A DNA stretch of 44,412 nt from an uncultured Oscillospiraceae bacterium (GCA_949935795.1 CATLFX010000019.1:1-44412), one strand, 5' to 3'; positions 17,318 to 25,680 are shown, counted from the first letter of the stretch. Translations and numbers: made by a program. Notes: generated by a model not told the origin, from the sequence alone.

Positions 17318-17540
17318 CGGCGTTCTCCCCCTCGAAGGGGACCTCCTGGTCGTCGGCCAGCAGAAGGTTCACCTTCTGCTCCGCCTTATCTAAAAGCTCC
17401 TCGCACCGGCCTGCCAGCCCGGCCCCCTCCTCAAACAGCTTGAGGGACTCGTCCAGGCCGCACTCGCCCTTCTCCAGCTGGGCCACGATGGCCTCCAGCC
17501 GGCCCATGGCCTCCTCAAAGGACTGTTTTTTCACCGCCAT
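17307..17540 (-). CDS. xseB: exodeoxyribonuclease VII small subunit
   Basis: 77 residues, the full family length. It shows the XseB pattern FEEAMGRLEAIVAQLEKGE, then LDESLKLFEEGAGLAGRC. Partner of XseA in degrading single-stranded DNA. AGGAGG upstream of ATG 17540; it overlaps the end of xseA by 10 nt and the start of ispA by 11 nt. Confidence 0.95.
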   Translation of the reverse strand: MAVKKQSFEEAMGRLEAIVAQLEKGECGLDESLKLFEEGAGLAGRCEELLDKAEQKVNLLLADDQEVPFEGENADGL

Positions 17541-18817
17541 GTCCTCTCCTCCTTCTCCTTGACCTCACAGCGCAAAGCGCCGTCGGACACCAGCACCTCC
17601 AGCCGGTCTCCCGGCTGGGCCTGGGTGATGGACGACACCACGTTTTGTTCCGTTCGGGCGATGGCGTAGCCCCGGCCCAGCACCTTCAGCGGGCTCAGGG
17701 CGTCCAGCCCCGCCGCCAGGCGGCCCAGCCGGACCTTTTTCTTCGCGGTCTGAGCGCCCAGCGCCAGGGGCAGCCGGGCTTTCCGGGCGTTCAGGGCCTG
17801 CCTGCCCCCCTCCACCCTGCCCCGGAGGGCCAGGGCCATCCGGCGGCGCAGCCCGTCCACCACCATCCGCCGGTCCTGAATGGGGGCCTTGATATTTGTC
17901 AAAGCGCGGCTGTTTTTCAGCCGGTCCAGCTCCCGCCGGGCCCCGCCCAGACGGGCCTGGAGGGCCCTGGCCAGCCGTCCGGACAGCTGGGCCAGCCGCG
18001 CCCGCTCCTCCGTCTGGTCGGGGACGGCCAGCTCCGCCCCGTTGGAGGGGGTGGCCGCCCGCAGGTCCGCCACATAGTCGGCGATGGTCACGTCGGGCTC
18101 GTGGCCCACGGCGGAGATCACCGGGATGTTGGACAGATAGATGGCCCGGGCCACAATCTCCTCGTTGAAGGCCCACAGGTCCTCCTTGGAGCCGCCCCCC
18201 CGCCCCGTGATGATGAGGTCGATATCCGCCCGGTTGTTCAGCCGGTGGATGGCGGCGGAAATCTCCCCCGCCGCCTCCGTCCCCTGGACCCGGACGGGGA
18301 CCACCAGCACCTGGGCCAGCGGCCAGCGGGCCTTCAGTATGCGCAGCATGTCCCGGACCGCCGCCCCCGCCGGGGAGGTGACCAGGGCGATTTTTTTGGG
18401 GTACTTGGGCAGTGGCTGTTTGTTCGCCCCGTCAAACAGGCCCTCCGCCTCCAGGCGGCGGCGAAGCCGCTCAAACGCCTCGTCCAGCGCCCCCCGGCCG
18501 TCCTGCATCAGCTCATTGCAGTAGAGCTGGTACTGTCCGTCCCTGGGGTACACGGACACCCGGCCAAAGGCCACCACCCGCATCCCGTTGGCGGGACGGA
18601 ACCGCAGCCGGACCGCCTCCCCCCGGAACATGACGCACCGCAGGGCCCCCTGCTCGTCCTTCAGGGAAAAATAGTGGTGGCCGGAGGGATAGCACTTGTA
18701 GTTGGAGATCTCCCCCCGCACCAGCAGCCCGGTGAGGAGGGGGTCGCCGTCCATCAGGTCCTTCACGTAGCCGTTGACCTGAGATACAGTATAGACAGGT
18801 AAATTGGCAATATTCAC
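17531..18817 (-). CDS. xseA: exodeoxyribonuclease VII large subunit
   Basis: 428 residues. N-terminal OB fold (YTVSQVNGYVKDLMDGD, LLVRGEISNYKCYPSGHHYF), then the catalytic core with KIALVTSPAGAAVRDML, RGGGSKEDLWAFN and VISAVGHEPDVTIAD, and a C-terminal coiled coil. The start is GTG 18817, which overlaps the TGA of the upstream gene (GTGA); the frame stays open far upstream only by chance in the GC-rich context. Translational coupling with the neighbours is likely. Confidence 0.95.
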   Translation of the reverse strand: MNIANLPVYTVSQVNGYVKDLMDGDPLLTGLLVRGEISNYKCYPSGHHYFSLKDEQGALRCVMFRGEAVRLRFRPANGMRVVAFGRVSVYPRDGQYQLYCNELMQDGRGALDEAFERLRRRLEAEGLFDGANKQPLPKYPKKIALVTSPAGAAVRDMLRILKARWPLAQVLVVPVRVQGTEAAGEISAAIHRLNNRADIDLIITGRGGGSKEDLWAFNEEIVARAIYLSNIPVISAVGHEPDVTIADYVADLRAATPSNGAELAVPDQTEERARLAQLSGRLARALQARLGGARRELDRLKNSRALTNIKAPIQDRRMVVDGLRRRMALALRGRVEGGRQALNARKARLPLALGAQTAKKKVRLGRLAAGLDALSPLKVLGRGYAIARTEQNVVSSITQAQPGDRLEVLVSDGALRCEVKEKEERTWR

Positions 18818-19758
18818 CCCTTCACCCCCCGCTCCAGCGCCCGGTGGGCCAGGATGGCCACTCCCAGGGCGTTGTCCGTGGCGTACTGGGGCTGGGCGAA
18901 CACCGCGCCGCAGGCCCGCTCCAGCGCCGCCCGGATCTGCCGGTTGGAGGCCACGCCGCCCGAGCACAGCACGGGCAGGCCGGGCCAGCGCTTTTGGGCC
19001 TCTTCGGTGGCCCGGATCAGCACGTCCATGATGGTGTCGATGGCAAACCGGGCGATGTCGGCAGGGGCCTCCCCCCGCTCCGCCAGCTCCTTCACCTTGT
19101 TCTCCATGCCGGACAGGGAGAAGGTCAGATCGTTCAGCTTCACCCGGAAGAACAGCGCCTTCTCCGCTTGAGGGTACAGGGCGTCCAGCGCCTTGCCCGC
19201 CGGAAAGGGCAGTCCCAGCAGCACCCCGGCCCGGTCGACGAGCTGGCCCGCAGCGATGTCGCTGGTGCCGCCAATCACCTCCGCCCGGACGGTGTGGCCC
19301 TCCGGCTCCACCCGCAGCAGCTCGGTGGTGCCCCCCGACAGGTGCCAGGCCAGATGGGGCCTGTCCAGCAGGTCCTCCCGGCCCGCCGACCAGGCCGCCG
19401 CCGCCACGTGGCCCTGCTGGTGGGAGCAGGGATAAAAGGGCGCCCCCAGCGCCGCCGCCAGGGTGCGGCCCTCCCCCTCCCCCACCAGGAAGCAGGGCAT
19501 ATAGGAGCCCTCCACCTCCCGGGGACGGGTGGACGCCCCCACGGCGGCAATGCTCCCCATCACCCCGTCCGCCCGCAGCCGCTCCGCCATCAGGTGCAGC
19601 CGCTTCACATGCTGGAACAGCGCGTCGCTCTGCCGCAGGCCCAGCGCCCCCTCCGGGACGGTGAGCAGCTGCCCCCGGTTTTCCGCCCGCCCATCGCCGA
19701 ACACGGCGGCGGAGGTGGTGTAGTTGCTGGTGTCGAAGCCCAGGCACAGCTTATCCAT
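18814..19758 (-). CDS. TsaD/Kae1-like ATPase (peptidase M22 family paralogue)
   Basis: 314 residues from ATG 19758 (AGGAG 8 nt upstream); a GTG at 19767 overlapping the nusB stop is the alternative. The fold is ASKHA type: LGFDTSNYTTSAAV at the N-terminus, the metal motif HxxxH as SHQQGHVAAA, AWHLSGGTTELL, and a C-terminal SGGVASNRQIRAAL. These are TsaD features, but the protein is shorter than housekeeping TsaD (about 335-350) and sits between nusB and xseA. It is probably the clostridial TsaD-like paralogue of unknown function rather than the t6A enzyme; a true tsaD should exist elsewhere in the genome. Confidence 0.82.
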   Translation of the reverse strand: MDKLCLGFDTSNYTTSAAVFGDGRAENRGQLLTVPEGALGLRQSDALFQHVKRLHLMAERLRADGVMGSIAAVGASTRPREVEGSYMPCFLVGEGEGRTLAAALGAPFYPCSHQQGHVAAAAWSAGREDLLDRPHLAWHLSGGTTELLRVEPEGHTVRAEVIGGTSDIAAGQLVDRAGVLLGLPFPAGKALDALYPQAEKALFFRVKLNDLTFSLSGMENKVKELAERGEAPADIARFAIDTIMDVLIRATEEAQKRWPGLPVLCSGGVASNRQIRAALERACGAVFAQPQYATDNALGVAILAHRALERGVKG

Positions 19759-19763
19759 GGCGC

Positions 19764-20219
19764 TCACTCCTGCTCCGGCACTTCCGAGCGCACGAAGGAG
19801 CCCAGAATGCCGTTGATGAACTTGACCACCTCGTCGTCCACATACTTCTTGGCGATCTCCACCGCCTCGTTGATGGCCGCCCGGTTGGGGATGTCGGGCA
19901 TATACAGGATCTCATACATGGTCGCCCGCATGATGGCGGAGGCCACCCGGTCGATGCGGGAAAACCGCCAGCCCTTGGCGTACTTCTCAATGTACCCGTC
20001 CAGCTCGGCCCCGTGGCTCCCCGCCCCCAGCACCAGCCGGGTGATATAGTCCCGCTCCCCCTGGCCGGGGAATTCGGCGTACATGGGCTCGTCCTGGGCC
20101 CGCCGGGCAAATTCCTCCGGGGTAAGCTCCCGGTCCAGCAGCTGCCGGGCCGTCTCGTTGGAAAAGGCCAGCTCAAAGACGAAATGAACGGCGATCTCCC
20201 TGGCGGTGCTTCTGTTCAT
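19764..20219 (-). CDS. nusB: transcription antitermination factor NusB
   Basis: 151 residues, all helical. It starts RSTAREIAVHFVFELAFS and carries SRIDRVASAIMRATMYEI and the conserved AINEAVEIAKKYVDDEVVKFINGIL segment. Acts in rRNA antitermination with NusE. The start at 20219 has AGGAGG upstream; further upstream the frame is open but not conserved. First gene of the 11-gene run to recN. A TATAAT is present at 20298-20293 without a good -35. Confidence 0.94.
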   Translation of the reverse strand: MNRSTAREIAVHFVFELAFSNETARQLLDRELTPEEFARRAQDEPMYAEFPGQGERDYITRLVLGAGSHGAELDGYIEKYAKGWRFSRIDRVASAIMRATMYEILYMPDIPNRAAINEAVEIAKKYVDDEVVKFINGILGSFVRSEVPEQE

Positions 20220-20292
20220 GGGGACTCCTCCTCTTCCCGGCGGCGCCGGGCTGTCTCGCTGGGCACAGCGGCCCATTCTGCATATTCATTTT

Positions 20293-20298
20293 ATTATA
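20293..20298 (-). promoter_or_regulatory. possible -10 element for nusB operon
   Basis: TATAAT on the minus strand, about 75 nt before the nusB start and just after the terminator of the upstream gene. The -35 at 17 nt is poor (TTTCTT). A GC palindrome (CCCGGCG and CGCCGGG, about 20235-20249) lies in the leader. Confidence 0.4.
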
Positions 20299-20347
20299 CA
20301 CGAACCGCCTCAAAAAAGAAAGCCCCTTTTCCCACAAAAAAAGGCCG

Positions 20348-20377
20348 GAAAAAGAGCCGGGGCTTGTGCCCCGGCTC
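20348..20377 (-). terminator. intrinsic terminator of asp23 gene
   Basis: Minus strand: GAGCCGGGGC-acaa-GCCCCGGCTC followed by TTTTT, starting 5 nt after the stop at 20383. It separates the Asp23 gene from the nusB run. Confidence 0.9.
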
Positions 20378-20382
20378 CCCGC

Positions 20383-20751
20383 TCACTTTTGGAAGGTGAC
20401 GCCCACCACGGTGACGTTGACCTGGGCCACCTCCAGCCCGCTGGTGTTCTCCACGGCGGCGAACACCGCCTCCTGCACGGCCTTGGCCACGTCGGTGACC
20501 ACATAGCCGTAGCGCACCAGAATAGGCAGGTCCACGGTGACCCGCTCGTCCTCCACCCACAGCCGGACGCCCTTGGTGAGGGCCTTGCGGTTGGCTGTGG
20601 CGGTGCCCTCGCTGCTCAGGCCGGACCCCAGGGAACTGACCCCCTCCACGTCCACCGCCGCCGCCGCCGCGATGATGGTGAGCACCTCCTCGGAAATGCT
20701 GACGCTGCCCAGCTCGCTCTCATGGGAGATATATTCTCTGCCTTCGGCCAT
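20383..20751 (-). CDS. Asp23/Gls24 family envelope stress protein
   Basis: 122 residues. It shows the family pattern ISEEVLTIIAAAAAVDVEGV, LWVEDERVTVDLPILVRYGY and VTDVAKAVQEAVFAAVENTS, followed by VNVTVVGVTF. In Staphylococcus, Asp23 is a membrane-associated alkaline-shock protein; in clostridia the paralogue next to nusB is very common and its function is open. It has its own promoter (20786-20814) and terminator, so it is a separate unit between spoIIIAH and nusB. Confidence 0.93.
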   Translation of the reverse strand: MAEGREYISHESELGSVSISEEVLTIIAAAAAVDVEGVSSLGSGLSSEGTATANRKALTKGVRLWVEDERVTVDLPILVRYGYVVTDVAKAVQEAVFAAVENTSGLEVAQVNVTVVGVTFQK

Positions 20752-20785
20752 ATCGCCTCACGCTCCTTTACCAAATGCTGAGGCT

Positions 20786-20814
20786 ATTATATCACCCTGT
20801 CCTAAAAATTACAA
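20786..20814 (-). promoter_or_regulatory. sigma-A promoter of the Asp23 gene
   Basis: Minus strand TTGTAA, 17 nt, TATAAT, about 35 nt before the start codon. The -10 is perfect. It suggests vegetative expression independent of the sporulation operon upstream. Confidence 0.7.
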
Positions 20815-20844
20815 TCCTTATTTTGTCCGTTGTCACGCTGGCGC

Positions 20845-21468
20845 TTATGGCTCGGTTTCTATCACCTTGATCTTATCCGCCGACAGCCCCGTCTCCTCCT
20901 TGACGATCTCCATGATCTTGGTCACGTCGTTCTCGCTGAGGCCGTTGGCCGTGGACGACACCACCACGCTGGCGCTGTTCTCATTGATGAAGCACACGCA
21001 GTCCCCATAGCCCTTGGCGGTGACCAGGTTCTCCACCTGGGCCTCGGACATGGTCTGCGCCGCCATGGTCTGGATGGAGGCGTTGGCCTCGTCGATGATG
21101 TCCTGCTGGGCCCCCGCGTCTGCCGCCGCCTGCTGGAGGAGCTCCAGGGCGCTGTCCCGGGCCTGCTGCCGGTTGAGCCGGGCGGAGGCAAAGTAGCCGG
21201 TCTGCTCCCCCGCCGCGCTGGGGGAGGCGCTGGGGTCGGCGGAGGCGTTGGGCTGGGCGCTGGACTGGGCGTCTCCCGCCGTCCCGCCGTCCCCGGCCTG
21301 CTTGCCGTCCTTGCCGTTGACCAGCGCGGCCTGGCCCAGCAGCTTCCCGCCGCCGTCCCCGCCGCCCGCCGCCGCGGCCTCCCTGCCGTAGGACCAGTTC
21401 AGGTACACCGCCGCCCCCACAAACAGCACGATGGCCACCACGACCGCGTTTCGTTTCCACACACTCAT
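20845..21468 (-). CDS. spoIIIAH: stage III sporulation protein AH
   Basis: 207 residues. A short cytoplasmic N-terminus and one membrane segment (NAVVVAIVLFVGAAVYLNW) lead to a long low-complexity Ala/Gly/Ser linker (about 33-90) and the SpoIIIAH/YscJ-like ring-forming domain (RDSALELLQQAA, VENLVTAKGYGDCVCFIN, VKEETGLSADKIKVIE). SpoIIIAH spans the mother-cell membrane and contacts SpoIIQ of the forespore. The linker is longer than in Bacillus. GGGAGGA precedes ATG 21468. Confidence 0.95.
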   Translation of the reverse strand: MSVWKRNAVVVAIVLFVGAAVYLNWSYGREAAAAGGGDGGGKLLGQAALVNGKDGKQAGDGGTAGDAQSSAQPNASADPSASPSAAGEQTGYFASARLNRQQARDSALELLQQAAADAGAQQDIIDEANASIQTMAAQTMSEAQVENLVTAKGYGDCVCFINENSASVVVSSTANGLSENDVTKIMEIVKEETGLSADKIKVIETEP

Positions 21469-21502
21469 GATTCTGTCCTCCCAAAATTCAAGGTTGGGGA
21501 CG

Positions 21503-22012
21503 TCAGCCCCCTTTGCACACAGTGATCCGGTCCGCCCCCAGCCCGGTGAGGGACGACACCGCCTGGGTGAGCAGCAGGCGCACCTCCGCCTGGTCCCCTC
21601 CCGGGCACACCACCACCGCCCCCTGGAACACCGGGGCCCGCTCCAGGCGGACTACTGCCTGCTGGCCGGAGCCGGTGTTGACGACCACCGTCTTCTCCTC
21701 CACCTGGCTCTCCCGCTCCCGGCTGGAGGTGGAGCGGTCGGTGATGGGCACCCGCTCCGTGCCGCTCCTCACCGTGAGGGCCACCGTCACCTTCCCCGCC
21801 CCCTCCACCTGGGAGAGCACCTGGGACAGCTTCTCCTCCAGCGCCGCCAGATCGAACTCCTCCGCCCCGCCGCCGGCGGACTCCGGGGCCGGCTTCTCCC
21901 GCTCCCCCGACGGCCACAGCAGCAGGATCAGCCCCGCCGCCAGCACCAGCAGCACATATTTGTACTTGTCCAGCAGCTTCCACAGCTGTTCCGGCTTCCA
22001 TTGGACCTTCAT
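21503..22012 (-). CDS. spoIIIAG: stage III sporulation protein AG
   Basis: 169 residues. One N-terminal membrane segment (YVLLVLAAGLILLLW) is followed by the ring-building motif region (LEEKLSQVLSQVEGAGKVTVAL, VVVNTGSGQQAVVRLERAP, GAVVVCPGGDQAEVRLLLTQA). SpoIIIAG forms the large ring of the feeding-tube channel between mother cell and forespore. Start ATG 22012 overlaps the spoIIIAF stop as ATGA. Confidence 0.94.
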   Translation of the reverse strand: MKVQWKPEQLWKLLDKYKYVLLVLAAGLILLLWPSGEREKPAPESAGGGAEEFDLAALEEKLSQVLSQVEGAGKVTVALTVRSGTERVPITDRSTSSRERESQVEEKTVVVNTGSGQQAVVRLERAPVFQGAVVVCPGGDQAEVRLLLTQAVSSLTGLGADRITVCKGG

Positions 22013-22503
22013 GGCAGTATCTCCTCGTAGTGTTGCCGCTGGGCGGGCACGCCCAGCTCCTCCTCCAGCAGCCGCCCCAGCCTGGCCCGCCGCTCCGGGG
22101 TCCACTCGCCCCGGGCGGCGACCTCCCAGGGGCAGGGCACAGCCTTCTCGTCATAGCCGAAGGTCACCTCCACATCGCATTCAAAGCCGAATTCTCTCGC
22201 CTTGTCCATAACATATGCGGCGGTCTCCTCCTCTATGATAGCCAGATAGAGCTGTTCGTTCCGCTCCTCCAGCTCCTGCTCATACCGCTGGGACCGGTCC
22301 CGCCAGCCCTCCAACCCCCGGGTGAGGGCGGACCCGTCCAGCGCGTCCAGCACCGGTCCCGCCGCCGCCAGCAGCAGGGCCATCCCTCCAGCCAGGCGGC
22401 ACACCTTTTTCACCGCGCCCTCCGGGGCCAGGGTCTCCGCCAGGGCCAGCACCAGCGCCGCCGCCGTCACCCCCAGCAGCCACGACCGCACAAAGCCCAT
22501 CAT
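22009..22503 (-). CDS. spoIIIAF: stage III sporulation protein AF
   Basis: 164 residues with two N-terminal membrane segments (VRSWLLGVTAAALVLALAE and VCRLAGGMALLLAAAGPVL), then a soluble ring-building domain (EFGFECDVEVTFGYDE). The 4-nt ATGA overlaps with AE upstream and AG downstream indicate coupled translation. Channel component of the SpoIIIA-SpoIIQ complex. Confidence 0.9.
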   Translation of the reverse strand: MMGFVRSWLLGVTAAALVLALAETLAPEGAVKKVCRLAGGMALLLAAAGPVLDALDGSALTRGLEGWRDRSQRYEQELEERNEQLYLAIIEEETAAYVMDKAREFGFECDVEVTFGYDEKAVPCPWEVAARGEWTPERRARLGRLLEEELGVPAQRQHYEEILP

Positions 22504-23600
22504 ACGGCTGTCACCGACAGGCAGGACACCAGGGTGATAAGCAGCAGCAGGCAGCTGGCCCCCATCATCCCCAGCACCAGCCCGAAGGCGGAGCTGAGCC
22601 GGTCCACCAGGGCGCAGGGGGGGCCGCTGCCCAGGGCGGAGGCCAGCGCCGCCACCAGCTTATAGGCCAGGTAGTGCACCGCCAGCCGCAGCAGGGGGAC
22701 CAGGCAGATCCCCAGCACGGTGACCATGCCGAACACCCCCACCGTCCCCCGGAGGACCCCGGCGGAAGCCAACACCGTCTCCGCCGCGTCGGACAGAATG
22801 CCGCCCACCACCGGCACCGCCCCGGATATGGCGAACTTGGCCGCCTTCACCGCTGCCGCGTCCACCGTCCCCGCCACCACGCCGCTGGCCGTCAGGTAGC
22901 TCACAAAGGCGATGGTGGCGATGGTGAGCAGGGTGGTCACCGTCCATTTCAAAAGGTCCGCCATCCGTTTCAGCTCCTCCCTTCCCAGCGCCGCCTGGGC
23001 CACCGAAGCGGCGATATAGCCGTACAGCAGGGGAACCAGCAGCCCGCTGATCAGGTTGGCCAGCAGGCCGGAGAACAGCGCCGCCGCCAGCTGCCGGGCC
23101 GCGGCCCCCGTCACCGCTCCCGTGGCCGCCGTCACCACTGCCACCGCGGGCAGGAGCACGTTGGCAAAGGAGGTCATGTTCTCCATGGCCCCCCGGCCCA
23201 GCCCCAGCAGGGAGTTCACATCCGCCACCGCCACCGCCGCCACCGCCAGCGTCCCCGCCAGGGAGGCGGCTTTCACGCTCCCCTTGCCCAGCTCCCCCAC
23301 CGACTCCGCCAGGGCGCAGAACATCAAGATCACCAGCAGCAGCGCCCCGGACCGGGCCGCGCGGCGCACCGCGCCTCCCAGCTCTGTCGTCCCCGTGTCC
23401 AGCAGGCCCTCCAGCCCCTCGTCCAGCGAGGCCCCGTACTCCGCCGTGCCGCCGCTCTCCGCCGCCGCCCGCCGGAGCCCGTCCACGTCGATGAGCTCCT
23501 CCTGCCGCTCCACGGCCTCCTGCCCGGTGAGAGCCCGGGCGGGGAGGCACAGGACCGGCAGCAGGGCCAGCGCCGTCAAAACCGTCCACACCTTTTCCAT
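22500..23600 (-). CDS. spoIIIAE: stage III sporulation protein AE
   Basis: 366 residues, with a signal-like N-terminus (VLTALALLPVLCLPARAL) and many membrane segments. Signature parts include SGALLLVILMFCALAES, NLISGLLVPLLYGYIA and SGAVPVVGGILSDAAETVLA, typical of the polytopic export-gate-like SpoIIIAE. It follows spoIIIAD by 10 nt and overlaps spoIIIAF by 4 nt. Confidence 0.95.
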   Translation of the reverse strand: MEKVWTVLTALALLPVLCLPARALTGQEAVERQEELIDVDGLRRAAAESGGTAEYGASLDEGLEGLLDTGTTELGGAVRRAARSGALLLVILMFCALAESVGELGKGSVKAASLAGTLAVAAVAVADVNSLLGLGRGAMENMTSFANVLLPAVAVVTAATGAVTGAAARQLAAALFSGLLANLISGLLVPLLYGYIAASVAQAALGREELKRMADLLKWTVTTLLTIATIAFVSYLTASGVVAGTVDAAAVKAAKFAISGAVPVVGGILSDAAETVLASAGVLRGTVGVFGMVTVLGICLVPLLRLAVHYLAYKLVAALASALGSGPPCALVDRLSSAFGLVLGMMGASCLLLLITLVSCLSVTAV

Positions 23601-23610
23601 GGTCCATCCC

Positions 23611-23997
23611 CTACAGCAGCTGGGTGAGCACGTCCAGCACCGCCGTCATCAGGGGCAGGGCCGCCGCCAGGGCCAGGGCCGTCCCCCCCAGCTCCACCGC
23701 CGAGGCCAGTCCGCCCTCCTTGGCGTCCTTGCAGAAGTCGGCGGCCAGCCGGGTGACGATGGCGATGCCCGCCGTTTTCAGCACCGGCTCCACCACCTGG
23801 GCGGACAGCCCCCCGGTCTGGGCCAGCTTGTCCGCCAGCTCCACCGCCGACTCCAGCGCCCCAGAGCAGGACAGCACAATGAGGGCGCAGGCCCCGATGC
23901 CCAGGGCCAGGGCGATCTCCGGAGACTGCCTGCGCACCACCACCGCGCACAGCGCCGCCGCCACCGCCGCCGCCGCGATCTTCACCACGCCGCTCAC
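23611..23997 (-). CDS. spoIIIAD: stage III sporulation protein AD
   Basis: 128 residues, multi-span (KIAAAAVAAALCAVVVRR, LALGIGACALIVLSC), ending in VELGGTALALAAALPLM. GTG start at 23997 overlapping the spoIIIAC stop as GTGA. Small membrane component of the SpoIIIA complex. Confidence 0.94.
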   Translation of the reverse strand: MSGVVKIAAAAVAAALCAVVVRRQSPEIALALGIGACALIVLSCSGALESAVELADKLAQTGGLSAQVVEPVLKTAGIAIVTRLAADFCKDAKEGGLASAVELGGTALALAAALPLMTAVLDVLTQLL

Positions 23998-24188
23998 AGC
24001 CCGAACAGGTCCTTCACCAGGGTGAACAGGTCGTTAATCTGCTGCACCACGATCATCAGCACCACCACCAGCGCCACCAGGGTGGTCATGGTGGCCATCT
24101 CGTCCCGGCCCGACCGGGTGAGCACCTGGTTGAGCACCGACACCAGAATGCCGATGGCGGCAATTTTAAAAATGAGGTCTACGTCCAT
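23994..24188 (-). CDS. spoIIIAC: stage III sporulation protein AC
   Basis: 64 residues, exactly the family length, with two membrane segments (IFKIAAIGILVSVLNQVL and TTLVALVVVLMIVVQQIN) and the conserved SGRDE between them. AGGAGG precedes ATG 24188. Confidence 0.95.
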   Translation of the reverse strand: MDVDLIFKIAAIGILVSVLNQVLTRSGRDEMATMTTLVALVVVLMIVVQQINDLFTLVKDLFGL

Positions 24189-24215
24189 CGTCCGTCCTCC
24201 TAAGTAATGTTATCG

Positions 24216-24728
24216 CTACAGCAGCAGAATGACCGCCAGCAGGCCCGCCGCCGCCCCCAGCACCCCGTACACCCGGCCCAGGCGGCTCCGGTCGTCCGCC
24301 GCCGCCCCCTGGAGGGTGCGCAGGCCCGCCGCCGCGGCCTCCAGGGCCAGCCGCTGGCTGTCCCCGTCGTACCGGCCCAGCACCCCGCCCAGCCGCTCCA
24401 GCAGGGCCTTGTCCTCCCCCTTCAAACGGAGCGGGGAGGCGTCCAGGCTGTCCCGCCATATCTCCTGAAAAGCCCGTCCGTCCGGCGAGCGGGCCCGCTG
24501 GGCGCAGAGGGTGAAAAAATCCGCCGCCGGGCCCCGGACCGCCTTGGCCGCCCCGTCCAGCGCCTGGGGCAGAGGGGCCAGCCGCCAGCCCAGCTCCCGC
24601 TGGAGGGTGTCCAGCCCCGCCGCCAGCTCCCCCAGGTCCCGCACCCGACCGTCCAGCCAGGCCACGGCGCACAGGCCCAGGGACACGCCCCCGGCCACCA
24701 CCAGCGCCGCACCCAAAAGCCGGGTCAT
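24216..24728 (-). CDS. spoIIIAB: stage III sporulation protein AB
   Basis: 170 residues. N-terminal membrane segment (LLGAALVVAGGVSLGLCAV), helical GspF-like middle (LGELAAGLDTLQRELGW, AFQEIWRDSLDAS), and a C-terminal membrane anchor (YGVLGAAAGLLAVILLL). ATG 24728 overlaps the spoIIIAA stop as ATGA; open frame upstream of it is an accident of the GC-rich spoIIIAA sequence. Confidence 0.93.
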   Translation of the reverse strand: MTRLLGAALVVAGGVSLGLCAVAWLDGRVRDLGELAAGLDTLQRELGWRLAPLPQALDGAAKAVRGPAADFFTLCAQRARSPDGRAFQEIWRDSLDASPLRLKGEDKALLERLGGVLGRYDGDSQRLALEAAAAGLRTLQGAAADDRSRLGRVYGVLGAAAGLLAVILLL

Positions 24729-25627
24729 GACAGCGCCTCCACCCGGGCCCTCCGCTCCCCGCCCAGGCGCTCCAGAACCACCAGCCGCCGGAACACGCCC
24801 AGCTCCAGCAGCTCCCGGCAGGCGGGACGGCGGCTCAGGTCGTCCAACCCCGCGCCGTGGGCGGTTGCCAGCACGGCCACGCCGCACCCCGCCGCCTCAG
24901 CCGCGGCTTGAACGTCCTCCACGCCGCCCAGCTCGTCCACCGCCGCCGCCTGGGGGTTCATTCCCCGGATGAGGATGGACAGCCCCTCCCCTTTGGAACA
25001 GCCGTCCAGCACGTCGGTGTGCCGCCCCACGTACAGCTGGGGCTCCCCCCGCCACAGGGCGGCGACCTCCCCGCGCTCGTCGGCCACCGCCACCCGGTGG
25101 GGGGCGCAGCCCTCCCCATCGGACAGCACCCGGATCAGGTCCCGGAGCAGGGTGGTCTTGCCCGCCCCAGGCGGGGCTAAAATCAGGGTGCTCAAAAACC
25201 GCCCGTCCTCCGTCAGCCGGGGCATCAGTGGGCCAGCCAGCCCGGTTACGCTCCGCGCCACCCGGACGGACAGGGAGGACAGCTCCCGGAGGGTGACGAT
25301 TTTTCCATCCTTCCTGGCCACCGTGCCGCACAGGCCCATCCGGTGGCCCCCCCGCAGGGTGACGAACCCCTGCCGCACCCGGTCCAGCGCCGTGTGGGCG
25401 GAGGACTGGGTGGCGTTCTCCACCGCCTGCCGCAGCTCCTCCTCCCCGACGGGCGGGCCGTCCGTCTCAGCCTCCCCACCGGGGAGCAGGACCGTCATGG
25501 GGAAGCCCCGCCGCAGCCGGAATTCCTCCGCCCGCTCCAGCTTGTCCTCCCCCAGGGCCTCCAGGCTGTCCCGCAGGGGGGCGGGCAGCACCGCCGCCGC
25601 CCGCTCCCAGGGTTTTCTTTCGTCCAT
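24725..25627 (-). CDS. spoIIIAA: stage III sporulation protein AA, ATPase
   Basis: 300 residues. RecA/VirB11-like secretion ATPase: Walker A APPGAGKTTLLRDLIR, then VAVADERGEVAALW and the Walker B region AAAVDELGGVED, with VLATAHG. It powers the mother-cell-to-forespore channel. ATG 25627 is chosen (AGGCGGTG upstream); GTG 25636 in frame is an alternative. First gene of the eight-gene operon, with a sigma-E-like promoter 25-53 nt upstream. Confidence 0.96.
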   Translation of the reverse strand: MDERKPWERAAAVLPAPLRDSLEALGEDKLERAEEFRLRRGFPMTVLLPGGEAETDGPPVGEEELRQAVENATQSSAHTALDRVRQGFVTLRGGHRMGLCGTVARKDGKIVTLRELSSLSVRVARSVTGLAGPLMPRLTEDGRFLSTLILAPPGAGKTTLLRDLIRVLSDGEGCAPHRVAVADERGEVAALWRGEPQLYVGRHTDVLDGCSKGEGLSILIRGMNPQAAAVDELGGVEDVQAAAEAAGCGVAVLATAHGAGLDDLSRRPACRELLELGVFRRLVVLERLGGERRARVEALS

Positions 25628-25651
25628 ACCGTTCACCGCCTTTGTACCCCA

Positions 25652-25680
25652 ATCCTATGAGGGCCCGTCCCGAAATATTC
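25652..25680 (-). promoter_or_regulatory. sigma-E-type promoter of spoIIIA operon
   Basis: Minus strand GAATATT, 14 nt, CATAGGAT. The -35 fits the Bacillus sigma-E consensus KMATATT exactly, the spacer is the expected 14, and the -10 keeps CATA and the final T of CATACAHT. Its place directly before spoIIIAA agrees with the known mother-cell sigma-E control of this operon. Confidence 0.75.

Noticed and set aside
18818-19747. A long N-terminal extension of xseA
   Set aside because: It is out-of-frame reading of the TsaD-like gene; XseA homology begins at GTG 18817.
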